Under the pieces are notes generated by a model, which searched no databases, was not told the DNA's origin, and saw only the letters and a list, made by a program, of their open reading frames with translations. A stretch of DNA of 64,000 bases. Source: Oscillospiraceae bacterium (lineage in GTDB: Bacteria > Bacillota > Clostridia > UBA1381 > UBA9506). The stretch lies in the NCBI GenBank assembly GCA_015068855.1, contig SVJS01000001.1, positions 62,001-126,000 on the forward strand, given 5' to 3'. Of this stretch, positions 1 through 8,012 are shown in pieces (positions within the stretch are counted from its first letter, which is position 1; each line of letters starts with the position of its first letter). Both the position numbers and the translations under genes were made by a program.

Positions 1-2
1 CC

Positions 3-1208
3 GTTCTCTGCCGCGTGGATATGAACCAACCCGTGGACCATGAAAACGGAACCTTAAAAAGCACAGCCCGCATTGAGGCTTGTGCTCCCACCTTAGCTGA
101 GATTTCAAATGCCGGAGCCAAGCTGGTTGTTTTGGCCCACCAAGGCAGCGATATTGAATATAAAAACTTTTACACCACCCGTCCCCATGCTGACGTTTTA
201 TCCGGTCTTTTGGGGAAACCGGTTACCTTTGTCGAGGATGTTTGCGGCCCTACGGCCCGCGAGGCCATCCGTAACATGAAAGAGGGCGACATCATCCTCT
301 TAGACAACGTTCGTTTTTGCTCAGAGGAGCAGACCTTGTTTGAAATGAAGCTGCGTCTCTCCCATGAGGAGCAGGCCAAAACCCAGGTGGTTACAAAGCT
401 TGCGCCCTTAGCGGACCTCTATGTTTGCGACGCTTTTGCCGCGGCGCATCGTGACCAACCCACCTTGTGCGGTTTCGAGCAGGTTTTACCCTCTGCCATG
501 GGACGCCTGTTTGAAAAGGAATATTGCGTCATCTCCGAGCTGATGGAGGCACCCCAGCGCCCCTGCACCTTTGTGCTGGGCGGTGCCAAAATTTCCGATG
601 CCTTTTTGATGCTGGAAACCGTGTTGGCCGGCGGCGCGGCTGACCGTGTGCTGACAGGCGGCCTTGTCGGCAACATCCTGCTTTTGGCCAAGGGCGAAAC
701 CATCGGTCAGGCAAGTGTTGACTTTATCTATAAGAGTAACTATGAGGAATATATCGACAAAGCCCGGGTGCTCTATGAAAAATATGCCGACAAAATTGTG
801 CTGCCGCATGACCTTGCCTATGTGGAAAACGGTCAGCGCAAGGAGTGTAAAATCGGCGCTGTTCCCTTAGCCATTGGTGCTGTTGATATCGGTTCTGAAA
901 CGGCAAAGGAATATGTAGACTATATCTTTGCCTCCAAAACTGTTTTTGTGAACGGCCCCATGGGCATCTTTGAAGAAGCACCCACAGAGCTCGGCACCAA
1001 GCTTGTGTTTGAGGCATTGGGCGACACGGATGCCTACACCGTTGTGGGTGGTGGCGACAGCGTAACGGCGGCTAAAAAGTACGAGGTCAATAAAAAAATC
1101 TCCTACATTTGTACCGGTGGCGGCGCACTCATCCGTTTTTTAACCGGCGAGGAACTGCCCGTTGTCAAAGCATTGCGTCATGCAGCCAAAACCTTTGGTG
1201 CGCGCTGA
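3..1208 (+). CDS. pgk: Phosphoglycerate kinase, archaeal-type, 5' partial
   Basis: Cytosolic kinase interconverting 1,3-bisphosphoglycerate + ADP and 3-phosphoglycerate + ATP. The frame is open from the first bases, reading VLCRVDMNQPVD, the conserved PGK N-terminal motif (usually VLxRVDxNxP), so the gene begins upstream of the window and the GTG at 15 is the Val of that motif, not a start. Other PGK signatures are LAHQGSD, the LDNVRF substrate motif, FVLGGAKISDAF, the glycine-rich GGGDS loop and a C-terminal TGGGALIRFL. The LAHQG, GPTAREAI, DAFAAAHR and GGALIxFLxGxxLP segments resemble archaeal PGKs more than the usual bacterial form (LSHLGRP). A Shine-Dalgarno and larA follow at once, so the two are probably co-transcribed. 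Family membership is certain; the archaeal affinity is from memory of the family, and its being the main glycolytic PGK is not shown. Confidence 0.93.
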   Translation, partial: VLCRVDMNQPVDHENGTLKSTARIEACAPTLAEISNAGAKLVVLAHQGSDIEYKNFYTTRPHADVLSGLLGKPVTFVEDVCGPTAREAIRNMKEGDIILLDNVRFCSEEQTLFEMKLRLSHEEQAKTQVVTKLAPLADLYVCDAFAAAHRDQPTLCGFEQVLPSAMGRLFEKEYCVISELMEAPQRPCTFVLGGAKISDAFLMLETVLAGGAADRVLTGGLVGNILLLAKGETIGQASVDFIYKSNYEEYIDKARVLYEKYADKIVLPHDLAYVENGQRKECKIGAVPLAIGAVDIGSETAKEYVDYIFASKTVFVNGPMGIFEEAPTELGTKLVFEALGDTDAYTVVGGGDSVTAAKKYEVNKKISYICTGGGALIRFLTGEELPVVKALRHAAKTFGAR

Positions 1209-1224
1209 CGGAAAGGAGCTTTTA

Positions 1225-2472
1225 ATGGATATTTCAATTGGTTTTGCCAAGGAAAACATTTCGTTTTCCATTGACGATAAGAATTTAATTACCGTTCTTG
1301 AGCCCAATCCCCTGGATGGGCCCGTGGGTGGACGCAAAGAGGTTACACGCAGTCTGGAAAATCCCATTGGGGCGCCCCGCCTGTCACAGCTTGTTAAACC
1401 CGGCGAAAAGGTGGTTATGATTACAAGCGACATCACCCGTCCCGTGCCCAGCTACGATGTGATTCCCCCGATTTTAGATGAGCTTTCCTTGGCCGGTGTT
1501 CAGGATGAAGATATTACCCTGGTCTTTGCCTTGGGCTCTCATCGTGCTCACACCGAAGAAGAGCAAATCCGCCTGATTGGGCAAGAGGTTTTTGACCGCA
1601 TTCACTGCCTCGATTTTGACCCTAATGATACCGTTTTGCTCGGTCATTCCTCCGCCGGAACCCCCTATGAGGTCTTTCGTCCGGTGGCAGAGGCAGACCG
1701 TCTCATTTGCATCGGCAACATTGAATTTCACTATTTTGCCGGCTATTCCGGCGGTGCCAAGGCGGTTATGCCGGGCGTTTGCAACCGCAGCTCCATTCAG
1801 TCCAACCACTCCATGATGATTCAGGAGGGCGCTGAAACCGGTCGGATTGAGGGAAACCCCGTCAGAAAAGATATTGATGAAGTGGCCGCTTTCCGTCCCA
1901 TTGATTATATTGTCAATGTCGTTCTGGATGCGCACAAAAAAATCTTAAAGAGTTATGCAGGACACTATATTGAAGCGCATCGTGCGGGCTGTGCCTTTTT
2001 AGATACGCTCTACAAGGTGCCCATACAGGAAAAGGCCGACATTGTCATCGTTTCCGTTGGTGGCTATCCGAAGGACCTGAATCTCTATCAGGCGCAAAAG
2101 GGGCTGGATAATGCCAAGTTTGCCGTGAAAGACGGCGGCACCATCATCCTCTGCGCTTCCTGTAAGGAAGGTCTGGGCGAGGGTTGCTTTGAGCGGTGGA
2201 TGACAGGCTTTGCGCCGGAGGAACGCATTACCCAGATTCGTAAGAATTTCCAGCTGGGCGGTCATAAGGCAGCGGCCATTGCCATGGTTGCCAAACAGGC
2301 TGACATCAGTCTTGTGAGCGAGCTCCCTGAGGACTTTGTGAAAAGTCTCTACCTGACGCCCTTTACGAGCCTTGATGATGCGCTTGCTTCTGCCTTCGCC
2401 AAATACGGCGAAGACGCACGTGTTATCGTAATGCCCTATGCAGGCTCAACTCTGCCAACCTACACTAAATGA
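1225..2472 (+). CDS. larA: Nickel-dependent lactate racemase family protein (LarA)
   Basis: 415 residues, usual for LarA, which interconverts D- and L-lactate (or a related 2-hydroxyacid) with a covalently bound nickel-pincer nucleotide. The cofactor and catalytic residues known from Lactiplantibacillus LarA have counterparts: His106 (ALGSHRAH), His169 (EFHYFAGYSGGAK), Lys179, the expected covalent cofactor site, and His195 (QSNH). Start chosen at ATG 1225, seven bases after AAAGGAG; an in-frame upstream ATG at 1162 would overlap pgk and has no ribosome site. It lies 16 bases after pgk and ends at a strong terminator. The maturation genes larB, larC and larE are not in the window. Several LarA paralogues act on substrates other than lactate, so the substrate is uncertain. 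Confidence 0.88.
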   Translation: MDISIGFAKENISFSIDDKNLITVLEPNPLDGPVGGRKEVTRSLENPIGAPRLSQLVKPGEKVVMITSDITRPVPSYDVIPPILDELSLAGVQDEDITLVFALGSHRAHTEEEQIRLIGQEVFDRIHCLDFDPNDTVLLGHSSAGTPYEVFRPVAEADRLICIGNIEFHYFAGYSGGAKAVMPGVCNRSSIQSNHSMMIQEGAETGRIEGNPVRKDIDEVAAFRPIDYIVNVVLDAHKKILKSYAGHYIEAHRAGCAFLDTLYKVPIQEKADIVIVSVGGYPKDLNLYQAQKGLDNAKFAVKDGGTIILCASCKEGLGEGCFERWMTGFAPEERITQIRKNFQLGGHKAAAIAMVAKQADISLVSELPEDFVKSLYLTPFTSLDDALASAFAKYGEDARVIVMPYAGSTLPTYTK

Positions 2473-2480
2473 AGTAAAAT

Positions 2481-2523
2481 AAAAAAACGTGCCGGGGGTT
2501 GTTACCCTCAGCACGTTTTTTAT
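2481..2523. terminator. Bidirectional rho-independent terminator
   Basis: AAAAAACGTGC and GCACGTTTTTT arms close over a G/C-rich inner stem. It sits between the convergent larA and ppa genes and has A/T runs on both sides, so it can serve both. Confidence 0.9.
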
Positions 2524-2529
2524 GTTCCC

Positions 2530-3081
2530 TTATCGTCCACCCATCATGGGACGCAGGATAATTTTTTCATAGTTATCAATGGCATCCTGAATAATCCGCA
2601 TCGCCGTTTCACGGGGTTTAACCTCATCCACCGCCGTTTCCTTGCCCTCTAAGTTTTTATAAACCGCGAAGAAGTGGCACATTTCGTCAAAAATGTGATT
2701 CGGCAATTGCCCAATATCCTTAAATTCGTTATAGGTCGGGTCTTCATAGGGGATGGCAATAATCTTTTCGTCATTGGCGCCATTATCCATCATGGTAATC
2801 ACACCAATCGGATAGGCCCGCGCCATAGACATAGGCTCCAAGGCTTCGGAGCAGACCAAAAGCACATCCAGCGGGTCGCCGTCATCTCCCAGCGTTCTGG
2901 GAATAAAACCGTAATTGGCGGGATAGTGGGTGGACGTATATAAAATACGGTCAAGAATAATCAGCCCTGTTTCTTTATCAAGCTCATATTTTTTCTTACT
3001 GCCCTTGGTAATTTCAACAACACAGACAAAATCCTCCGGTTTAATGCGGGATGCTGAAATGTCATGCCAAATGTTTGCCAC
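2530..3081 (-). CDS. ppa: Inorganic pyrophosphatase, family I
   Basis: Cytosolic Mg-dependent enzyme hydrolysing PPi to two phosphates, pulling biosynthetic reactions forward. Family I signature DDGDPLD at residues 66-72 gives the metal-binding aspartates; upstream are the conserved YPANYGFIP and KYELDKETG segments, the latter holding substrate-contacting Lys/Glu. 183 residues, usual for the family. The start is taken at GTG 3081, eight bases after AAGGAG; a GTG nine bases earlier overlaps that ribosome site and is less likely. Monocistronic, with its own near-consensus promoter. Confidence 0.93.
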   Translation of the reverse strand: MANIWHDISASRIKPEDFVCVVEITKGSKKKYELDKETGLIILDRILYTSTHYPANYGFIPRTLGDDGDPLDVLLVCSEALEPMSMARAYPIGVITMMDNGANDEKIIAIPYEDPTYNEFKDIGQLPNHIFDEMCHFFAVYKNLEGKETAVDEVKPRETAMRIIQDAIDNYEKIILRPMMGGR

Positions 3082-3133
3082 GAAAACCACTCCTTAGTTT
3101 GTAAACTCTGCTTTGCAAATTATCGATAATTTT

Positions 3134-3162
3134 ATTATACTCCTTTTACCCTTTCTTGTCAA
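3134..3162 (-). promoter_or_regulatory. Sigma-A promoter of ppa
   Basis: On the minus strand TTGACA (3162-3157), a 17-base spacer and TATAAT (3139-3134): a perfect vegetative consensus, about 50 bases upstream of the ppa start. Confidence 0.85.
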
Positions 3163-3259
3163 GTAAACAAGTACGGGCACCTCGTCCAGCCTGAATGCTT
3201 TTTATACTTTTTCCCATAGGCTATACAGAAAATTTTGTTCTTTTTAGTCACAATAGTAC

Positions 3260-3288
3260 TTGATTATCCCTTTTGTTTATGCTAACAT
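3260..3288 (+). promoter_or_regulatory. Possible promoter of the AEC permease pair
   Basis: TTGATT (3260-3265), 17-base spacer, TAACAT (3283-3288), about 40 bases before the first permease start. The -10 box is weak. Confidence 0.4.
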
Positions 3289-3326
3289 TAAAAATAGTGT
3301 TTATTATTTATACAGGGGTGACTAAA

Positions 3327-4295
3327 ATGGAAGTTTTCTCCTTGACATTAACGCAAATGCTGATGATGTTTGTTTTTATTCTGATCGGCATTGTGCTCAA
3401 TAAAAGCAGAATTTTGCCGGATAACACAGATATGGTGTTATCCCGTTTACACGTTTACGCCTTTGCACCGGCTCAAATCTGTTATGCCATGATGAAATAC
3501 TGTACCGTCGAAGCCTTTAAGGAAAATGCTTTTCAGATTGGCTACGGTACTTTTTTCATCACGCTTGCCATTGTGATTTCCTATCCGCTATCGAGACTTT
3601 TTGTCAGAAAACCGAAGGAAAATCACGAAACCCTGGCCATAAGCGGTATTTATAAATACGGTTTAGCTTTTGCCAACAACGGTATCATCGGTAACTTTTT
3701 AGTGTTGGGGCTTTGGGGCACAGATATGCTGTTCCGCTATTCCATGTACCGCCTGCCCCTTGACATTTTAAGTTATCTCTGGGGTTTTTACGTGCTCCTG
3801 CCCAAGGACAGAAGCGTTCACCTGACAAAAAGCCTCATGCACAGCTTGTTGACCCCGCCCATCATCTGTTGTTTTTTAGGTATGATTTTAGGTCTGACCG
3901 GCATTGCAAAATTCATTCCCGAATTTATCGGCACTGCCTTTAACAACGCCTCCAACACGGTTGGACCCGTTGCCATGATAACGGCAGGCTTTGTCATTGG
4001 CCGGTATAATTTTAAGGACCTTTTGTCCCTCAAAAAAACATATTTGATGACGGCACTTCGCTTATTGATTTTGCCCGGTCTTTTCCTGACCGGCCTCACG
4101 CTGCTTAACGCACCCAAGGAAACCATCATGTTTACTCTGATTGCCTTTGCGTCTCCCATCGGCATGAACACCATTGTTGTGCCGGCCTCCTATGGCGGAG
4201 ATACGCATATTGGCGCTTCCATGGTCATGATTTCCAACGTTTTATCGTGTCTGACCATCCCCCTGATGTTTATGATTTTTGTCGGTCAATTTTAG
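3327..4295 (+). CDS. AEC-family permease, first of a tandem pair
   Basis: Integral membrane transporter of the auxin efflux carrier (AEC) superfamily, 322 residues with about ten hydrophobic segments. Bacterial members usually move malonate, malate or other small organic anions; the substrate cannot be read from sequence. The C-terminal half carries a typical AEC pattern, ASPIGMNTIVVPASYGGDT followed by a hydrophobic helix, and a GPVAMITAGFVIGRY motif. ATG 3327 was chosen because GGGGTGA lies just upstream; the frame is open to 3273 but without a ribosome site. The next gene starts 18 bases after its stop and is clearly paralogous. Confidence 0.85.
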   Translation: MEVFSLTLTQMLMMFVFILIGIVLNKSRILPDNTDMVLSRLHVYAFAPAQICYAMMKYCTVEAFKENAFQIGYGTFFITLAIVISYPLSRLFVRKPKENHETLAISGIYKYGLAFANNGIIGNFLVLGLWGTDMLFRYSMYRLPLDILSYLWGFYVLLPKDRSVHLTKSLMHSLLTPPIICCFLGMILGLTGIAKFIPEFIGTAFNNASNTVGPVAMITAGFVIGRYNFKDLLSLKKTYLMTALRLLILPGLFLTGLTLLNAPKETIMFTLIAFASPIGMNTIVVPASYGGDTHIGASMVMISNVLSCLTIPLMFMIFVGQF

Positions 4296-4312
4296 GATGT
4301 GAGGTCTTTTAC

Positions 4313-5281
4313 ATGTTAATTTTTAATTTAACATTAACGCAGATGCTGATGATGTTCCTCTTTATCGCCACCGGTATTCTGCTGCAAAAAACAAGAATTC
4401 TGCCGGATAACGCTGATATGACCATGTCCCGCTTACAGCTTTATGTGTTCACACCGGCACAGAACTTTTTTGCCATGTCCACCCATTGCTCGGTTAAAAA
4501 CTTTGCAGATAATGCATATCTGATTGGCTTTGGCTTTGTCATCATCGTCGCATTCATCGTTCTTTCCTACCCTCTGTCTGCGTTGTTTGTTAAAGACCAT
4601 GCCAAAAGCAAAGAACTTTCCTACCAGCGGAACATTTATAAATACGCCCTGGCTTACGGAAACTACTCTTATCTTGCCAACTTCATGATTTTAGGCATCT
4701 GGAATATGGACGTGCTCTTTAAGTATTCCATGTTTAAGCTGCCGCTTGACATCCTCTGCAACACCTGGGCCCTGTCCGTCTTAATTCCAAAGGGCGGCGT
4801 CGCAAAGGAACCGCCTATAAAAAAGCTGCTGCGCTCTTTCTCCACGCCACCGATTATCGCTCTTGTAGCCGGTATGATTGTGGGGCTGACCGGGCTTACA
4901 AAATATATTCCCGAATTCGTTAATTCCGCCATGGATAACGGCTCAAAATGCATGGGCCCCGTTGCCATGCTGATTGCCGGTTTTGTCATTGGCCGGTATC
5001 GCCTGCCCGATTTATTTTCCAGCGGGAAGATTTACATTCTCTCGGCTCTGCGCCTGATTATCCTGCCGGGAGCACTTCTTCTGTTGCTTCGTCTGATGCA
5101 CGCAAGCTCTGATGTCATTACCTTCAGCTTGCTTTCCTGTGCCGTTCCCATCGGCATGAACACCATTGTGTATCCCGCAACCTTTGGCGGGGATACCCAC
5201 ACAGGCGCCTGCATGACCATGACGTCAAGCGTTCTGGCCGTTATCACTCTGCCCTTGATGTTTCTGCTGTTTATCGGGTGA
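4313..5281 (+). CDS. AEC-family permease, second of a tandem pair
   Basis: 322 residues, exactly the length of its neighbour and collinear with it from the first helix (LTLTQMLMMFxFI) to the last (SCAVPIGMNTIVYPATFGGDT). The pair is therefore a tandem duplication. ATG 4313 follows GATGTGAGG; the frame stays open into the upstream gene to 4247, which is rejected as start for lack of a ribosome site. Identity looks moderate, so the two copies have diverged and may differ in substrate or form a heteromer (inference). Confidence 0.84.
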   Translation: MLIFNLTLTQMLMMFLFIATGILLQKTRILPDNADMTMSRLQLYVFTPAQNFFAMSTHCSVKNFADNAYLIGFGFVIIVAFIVLSYPLSALFVKDHAKSKELSYQRNIYKYALAYGNYSYLANFMILGIWNMDVLFKYSMFKLPLDILCNTWALSVLIPKGGVAKEPPIKKLLRSFSTPPIIALVAGMIVGLTGLTKYIPEFVNSAMDNGSKCMGPVAMLIAGFVIGRYRLPDLFSSGKIYILSALRLIILPGALLLLLRLMHASSDVITFSLLSCAVPIGMNTIVYPATFGGDTHTGACMTMTSSVLAVITLPLMFLLFIG

Positions 5282-5341
5282 TGCAAAAAGCCTGAACGCA
5301 GCAACCAACGGAATAATTTTTGGACCTGTACAAAAAAACTA

Positions 5342-5370
5342 TTGATTAATGTAGCGATTTATGGTAAAAT
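5342..5370 (+). promoter_or_regulatory. Sigma-A promoter of the first amino acid ABC operon
   Basis: TTGATT (5342-5347), 17-base spacer, TAAAAT (5365-5370). It implies an untranslated leader of about 125 bases before the binding-protein gene; I recognised no riboswitch or T-box in that leader. Confidence 0.65.
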
Positions 5371-5502
5371 GTTTTATATGCTTGAAATTTTTTCTGTTTC
5401 AGGCAATTTCCCCCTTTTGGTACATACCATGTCGGCTTTGTCTGCTGCCGTCATGAGCAAAAGGGATTCATCTTACAGGCAGACAGAAAGGACTAAATTA
5501 TT

Positions 5503-6258
5503 ATGTTCAAGAAAGTATTATGCTTTTCACTGGCCGTTATGATGTGCTTTGCACTGGTTGCTTGCGGCGGTGAAAAAACCAACACTGACGGAAAAACTTA
5601 CACAATTGCAACTGATACAACGTTCCCGCCTTTTGAATATCAGGATGAAAACGGCGACTATGTTGGTATCGACATCGAGCTTTTAGCTGCCATCGCAGCA
5701 GACCAGGGCTTCCAGTATGAACTGCAACCCTTAGGCTTCGACGCTGCTTGCGCTGCTTTGGAATCCGGTCAGGCTGACGGTGTTATCGCCGGCATGAGCA
5801 TTAAGCCTGAAAGAAAAGAGAAATATGATTTCTCCGATCCTTATTTTGATTCTGCTGTTATCGTTGCTGTTAAGGCTGATGCAGAATATGCTTCTTTGGA
5901 AGACTTAAAGGGTCAGACCATTGCTGTTAAGAATGGTACCGAAGGCGCTTCCTATGCTGAATCCATTGCTGCTGAATATGGCTTCACAGTTAAGACCTTT
6001 GAAGATTCTCCCACCATGTACATGGAAGTTACCACCGGTAACGCTGCTGCTTGCGTAGAGGACTACGAAATCATGCGTTTTGGCGTTGAGAACGGTAACG
6101 GCCTGAAAATGGTTGGCGAAAAGAACGTTGCTTCTTCTTATGGTTTTGCCGTACAGAAGGGTCAGAACCCCGAACTTCTGGAAATGTTCAACAAGGGTTT
6201 TGCTAACTTAAAAGCAAACGGCAAATATGATGAGATCTTAGCTAAATATTTACAGTAA
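5503..6258 (+). CDS. Polar amino acid ABC transporter, substrate-binding lipoprotein
   Basis: 251 residues. An N-terminal signal ends in the lipobox LVAC (Cys about 21), so the protein is anchored outside the membrane. The mature part is a normal type 3 solute-binding protein: YTIATDTTFPPFEY, VGIDIELLAAIA, a GVIAGMSIKPERK segment with the amino-acid-carboxylate Arg region, YFDSAVIVAV, and the usual C-terminal ANGKYDEILAKY. This is closest to glutamine/histidine binding proteins; the ligand is not certain. AGAAAGG precedes ATG 5503. Permease and ATPase genes follow after a stem-loop, in the usual order. Confidence 0.9.
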   Translation: MFKKVLCFSLAVMMCFALVACGGEKTNTDGKTYTIATDTTFPPFEYQDENGDYVGIDIELLAAIAADQGFQYELQPLGFDAACAALESGQADGVIAGMSIKPERKEKYDFSDPYFDSAVIVAVKADAEYASLEDLKGQTIAVKNGTEGASYAESIAAEYGFTVKTFEDSPTMYMEVTTGNAAACVEDYEIMRFGVENGNGLKMVGEKNVASSYGFAVQKGQNPELLEMFNKGFANLKANGKYDEILAKYLQ

Positions 6259-6272
6259 GATTTTGAGTCTTT

Positions 6273-6305
6273 GCAGGCGCATTGAGACTCCCTCAGTGCG
6301 CCTGC
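6273..6305 (+). terminator. Intercistronic stem-loop after the binding-protein gene
   Basis: GCAGGCGCATTGAG pairs with CTCAGTGCGCCTGC (14 pairs, one G-T). It lacks a strong T run, so it is more likely a partial terminator or a 3'-end stabiliser that raises binding-protein mRNA over permease mRNA. Confidence 0.6.
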
Positions 6306-6420
6306 TTTGAACAGACCTTGCCTGCACCCGACAGGTTGCGGGCTGGCTTTCGTCGTTGGTCAATTGCCTTCGACTCTTTTTTTGCTTTATAGCAACATTG
6401 TTCGTTAGGAGTTATGATGC

Positions 6421-7098
6421 ATGGATTTTTTTAAAGTATTTGTTGAGGTTTTTCCCTCCTTGCTTAAAGGTCTGGGGGTAACCGTTCAGGTCACCGTCAT
6501 TTCCTTGACTATCGCTTGTCTTCTGGGTATGACTGCATGCTTGATGGGAATGTCAAAGAGCTGGGTTCTTTCGGGAATATCCAAGATTTATGTCTGGATT
6601 ATTCGCGGAACGCCTTTTATTGTGCAGCTTTTCATCGTATATTTTGGTATTCCGCAGTTTATCCAGCAGCTTGGCATCAATTTCAGATTAACCTCGTTCC
6701 AGGCGTCAGCCATCACGCTGAGCTTAAACGCCGGCGCTTATTTGTCTGAAATTTTCCGTGGCGGTATTCAGGCTGTGCCGGTGGGTCAGATGGAGGCAGC
6801 CCGCAGTTTAGGTTTGTCTCACGGTCGTGCAATGATTAAGGTCATTCTGCCACAGGCCCTGCGCATTTGCATTCCGTCCTTGGGTAATCAGTTCATCATT
6901 ACCTTAAAGGATTCCTCGCTGGCTGCAACGATCGCCCTGACAGAAATTGTTTACATGGGTAAATTGTACGTGGGTCGCACTATGCAATCCTTTGCCACAT
7001 ACATGATTATTGGCTTGATGTATTTGGTTATCATTACAATTTTAACCAAAATTTTGAATGTGATAGAAAGGAGATTTGCCCATGGAACCGAAGGTTAA
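6421..7098 (+). CDS. Polar amino acid ABC transporter, permease
   Basis: 225 residues, HisM/GlnP type inner-membrane subunit. Several hydrophobic helices surround the conserved EAA loop ([24 protein letters not shown]) that docks on the ATPase. [15 protein letters not shown] is typical of this family. ATG 6421 follows TTAGGAG. It overlaps the ATPase gene by 17 bases, so the two are translationally coupled. Substrate inferred to be that of the upstream binding protein. Confidence 0.92.
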   Translation: MDFFKVFVEVFPSLLKGLGVTVQVTVISLTIACLLGMTACLMGMSKSWVLSGISKIYVWIIRGTPFIVQLFIVYFGIPQFIQQLGINFRLTSFQASAITLSLNAGAYLSEIFRGGIQAVPVGQMEAARSLGLSHGRAMIKVILPQALRICIPSLGNQFIITLKDSSLAATIALTEIVYMGKLYVGRTMQSFATYMIIGLMYLVIITILTKILNVIERRFAHGTEG

Positions 7099-7813
7099 AA
7101 TCAGCAATCTCCATAAATACTTTAGAAAAAATGAGGTTCTTCGTGGTATTGATTTAGAGGTGTATGAAGGAGAAGTTGTGTGCATCATTGGGCCCTCCGG
7201 CTCCGGTAAGTCTACGTTGCTTCGCTGCATCAACCTGCTGGAAAAACCCACAGATGGTGAGATTGTCGTTGATGGCTTCACCATCACGGACCCCAAAGCT
7301 GATGTTAATAAAATCAGACGGAATATCGGTATGGTGTTCCAGCAGTTTAATCTGTTCCCCCATTTAACCATTGAGGAAAACATCACCATGGCACCTGTGG
7401 ATAACAAAATGCAGGATAAGAAAACCGCCAAGGAAAACGCCGCCAAGCTGATTGAGCGCGTCGGTCTTTCTGATAAGCTTTCTGCTTATCCGTCCACCTT
7501 ATCCGGCGGCCAGCAACAGCGTGTTGCCATTGCCCGTGCCCTTGCCATGATGCCAGATGTTATGCTCTTTGATGAGCCTACCTCCGCCTTAGACCCTGAA
7601 ATGGTCGGCGAGGTTTTAGCCGTTATGAAAGAGCTTGCAAACGATGGTATGACCATGATTGTTGTCACTCACGAAATGGGCTTTGCCCGCGAGGTTGCCG
7701 ACAGAGTTATCTTCATTGATGACGGTGTTATCATGGAACAGGGAACACCTGAGGAAATTTTTGCAAACCCGAAAAATCCCCGCACTATCGACTTTTTGAA
7801 CAAGGTTCTCTAA
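7082..7813 (+). CDS. Polar amino acid ABC transporter, ATP-binding protein
   Basis: 243 residues, GlnQ/HisP type. All ATPase motifs are present: Walker [11 protein letters not shown]-loop [10 protein letters not shown], signature LSGGQQQR, Walker [15 protein letters not shown] and the switch His in THEMGFA. ATG 7082 is preceded by AAAGGAG inside the end of the permease gene. It completes a binding protein-permease-ATPase operon that ends at a strong terminator. Confidence 0.94.
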   Translation: MEPKVKISNLHKYFRKNEVLRGIDLEVYEGEVVCIIGPSGSGKSTLLRCINLLEKPTDGEIVVDGFTITDPKADVNKIRRNIGMVFQQFNLFPHLTIEENITMAPVDNKMQDKKTAKENAAKLIERVGLSDKLSAYPSTLSGGQQQRVAIARALAMMPDVMLFDEPTSALDPEMVGEVLAVMKELANDGMTMIVVTHEMGFAREVADRVIFIDDGVIMEQGTPEEIFANPKNPRTIDFLNKVL

Positions 7814-7820
7814 GAGACAT

Positions 7821-7856
7821 AAAAGGCGAATGCTGTATAGCATTCGCCTTTTTTTA
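7821..7856 (+). terminator. Rho-independent terminator of the ABC operon
   Basis: AAAAGGCGAATGCT pairs with AGCATTCGCCTTTT around a short loop, followed by a T run. Confidence 0.9.
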
Positions 7857-7935
7857 TTTCTTAAAAATAGCCGCATGATGGCAAGCATCACGGCAAAATG
7901 TACCTTATATTCTACCCTACAAAATCCCCTTTGCG

Positions 7936-8012
7936 AAAAAGGAGGAGCAAGGAAGCAGGCGGATGTTTTTCTTGCAAAAGAAAAACGGAGCAAAGCGAAC
8001 TTTGCTCCGACG
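7936..8012. repeat. Dispersed hairpin repeat, copy A (next to tmRNA)
   Basis: From 7948 to 8015 this copy matches 52192-52259 at 67 of 68 positions. It contains two perfect hairpins, TTTTTCTT-gcaa-AAGAAAAA and CGGAGCAAAG-cgaa-CTTTGCTCCG. Both copies start with AAAAAGGAGG; copy B has 43 extra bases holding a third hairpin that copy A lacks. On the minus strand the last hairpin followed by TTTTTCTTTT serves as the tmRNA terminator. Its last bases merge with the encoded CCA end of tmRNA. Confidence 0.85.
7976..8009 (-). terminator. tmRNA terminator supplied by the repeat
   Basis: On the minus strand, a 10-base-pair stem with a TTCG loop (7986-8009) followed by TTTTTCTTTT, three bases beyond the tmRNA 3' CCA. 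Confidence 0.85.

Noticed and set aside
15-17. GTG as the start codon of the PGK
   Set aside because: The frame is open upstream and this GTG is the conserved Val of the RVDxN motif; the gene is cut by the window edge.
5371-5502. T-box or riboswitch in the amino acid ABC leader
   Set aside because: No T-box sequence, specifier loop, terminator or known aptamer core was recognised.
5342-5542. 66-codon frame before the first binding-protein gene
   Set aside because: It begins at the promoter -10 region, has no ribosome site and overlaps the start of the real gene.
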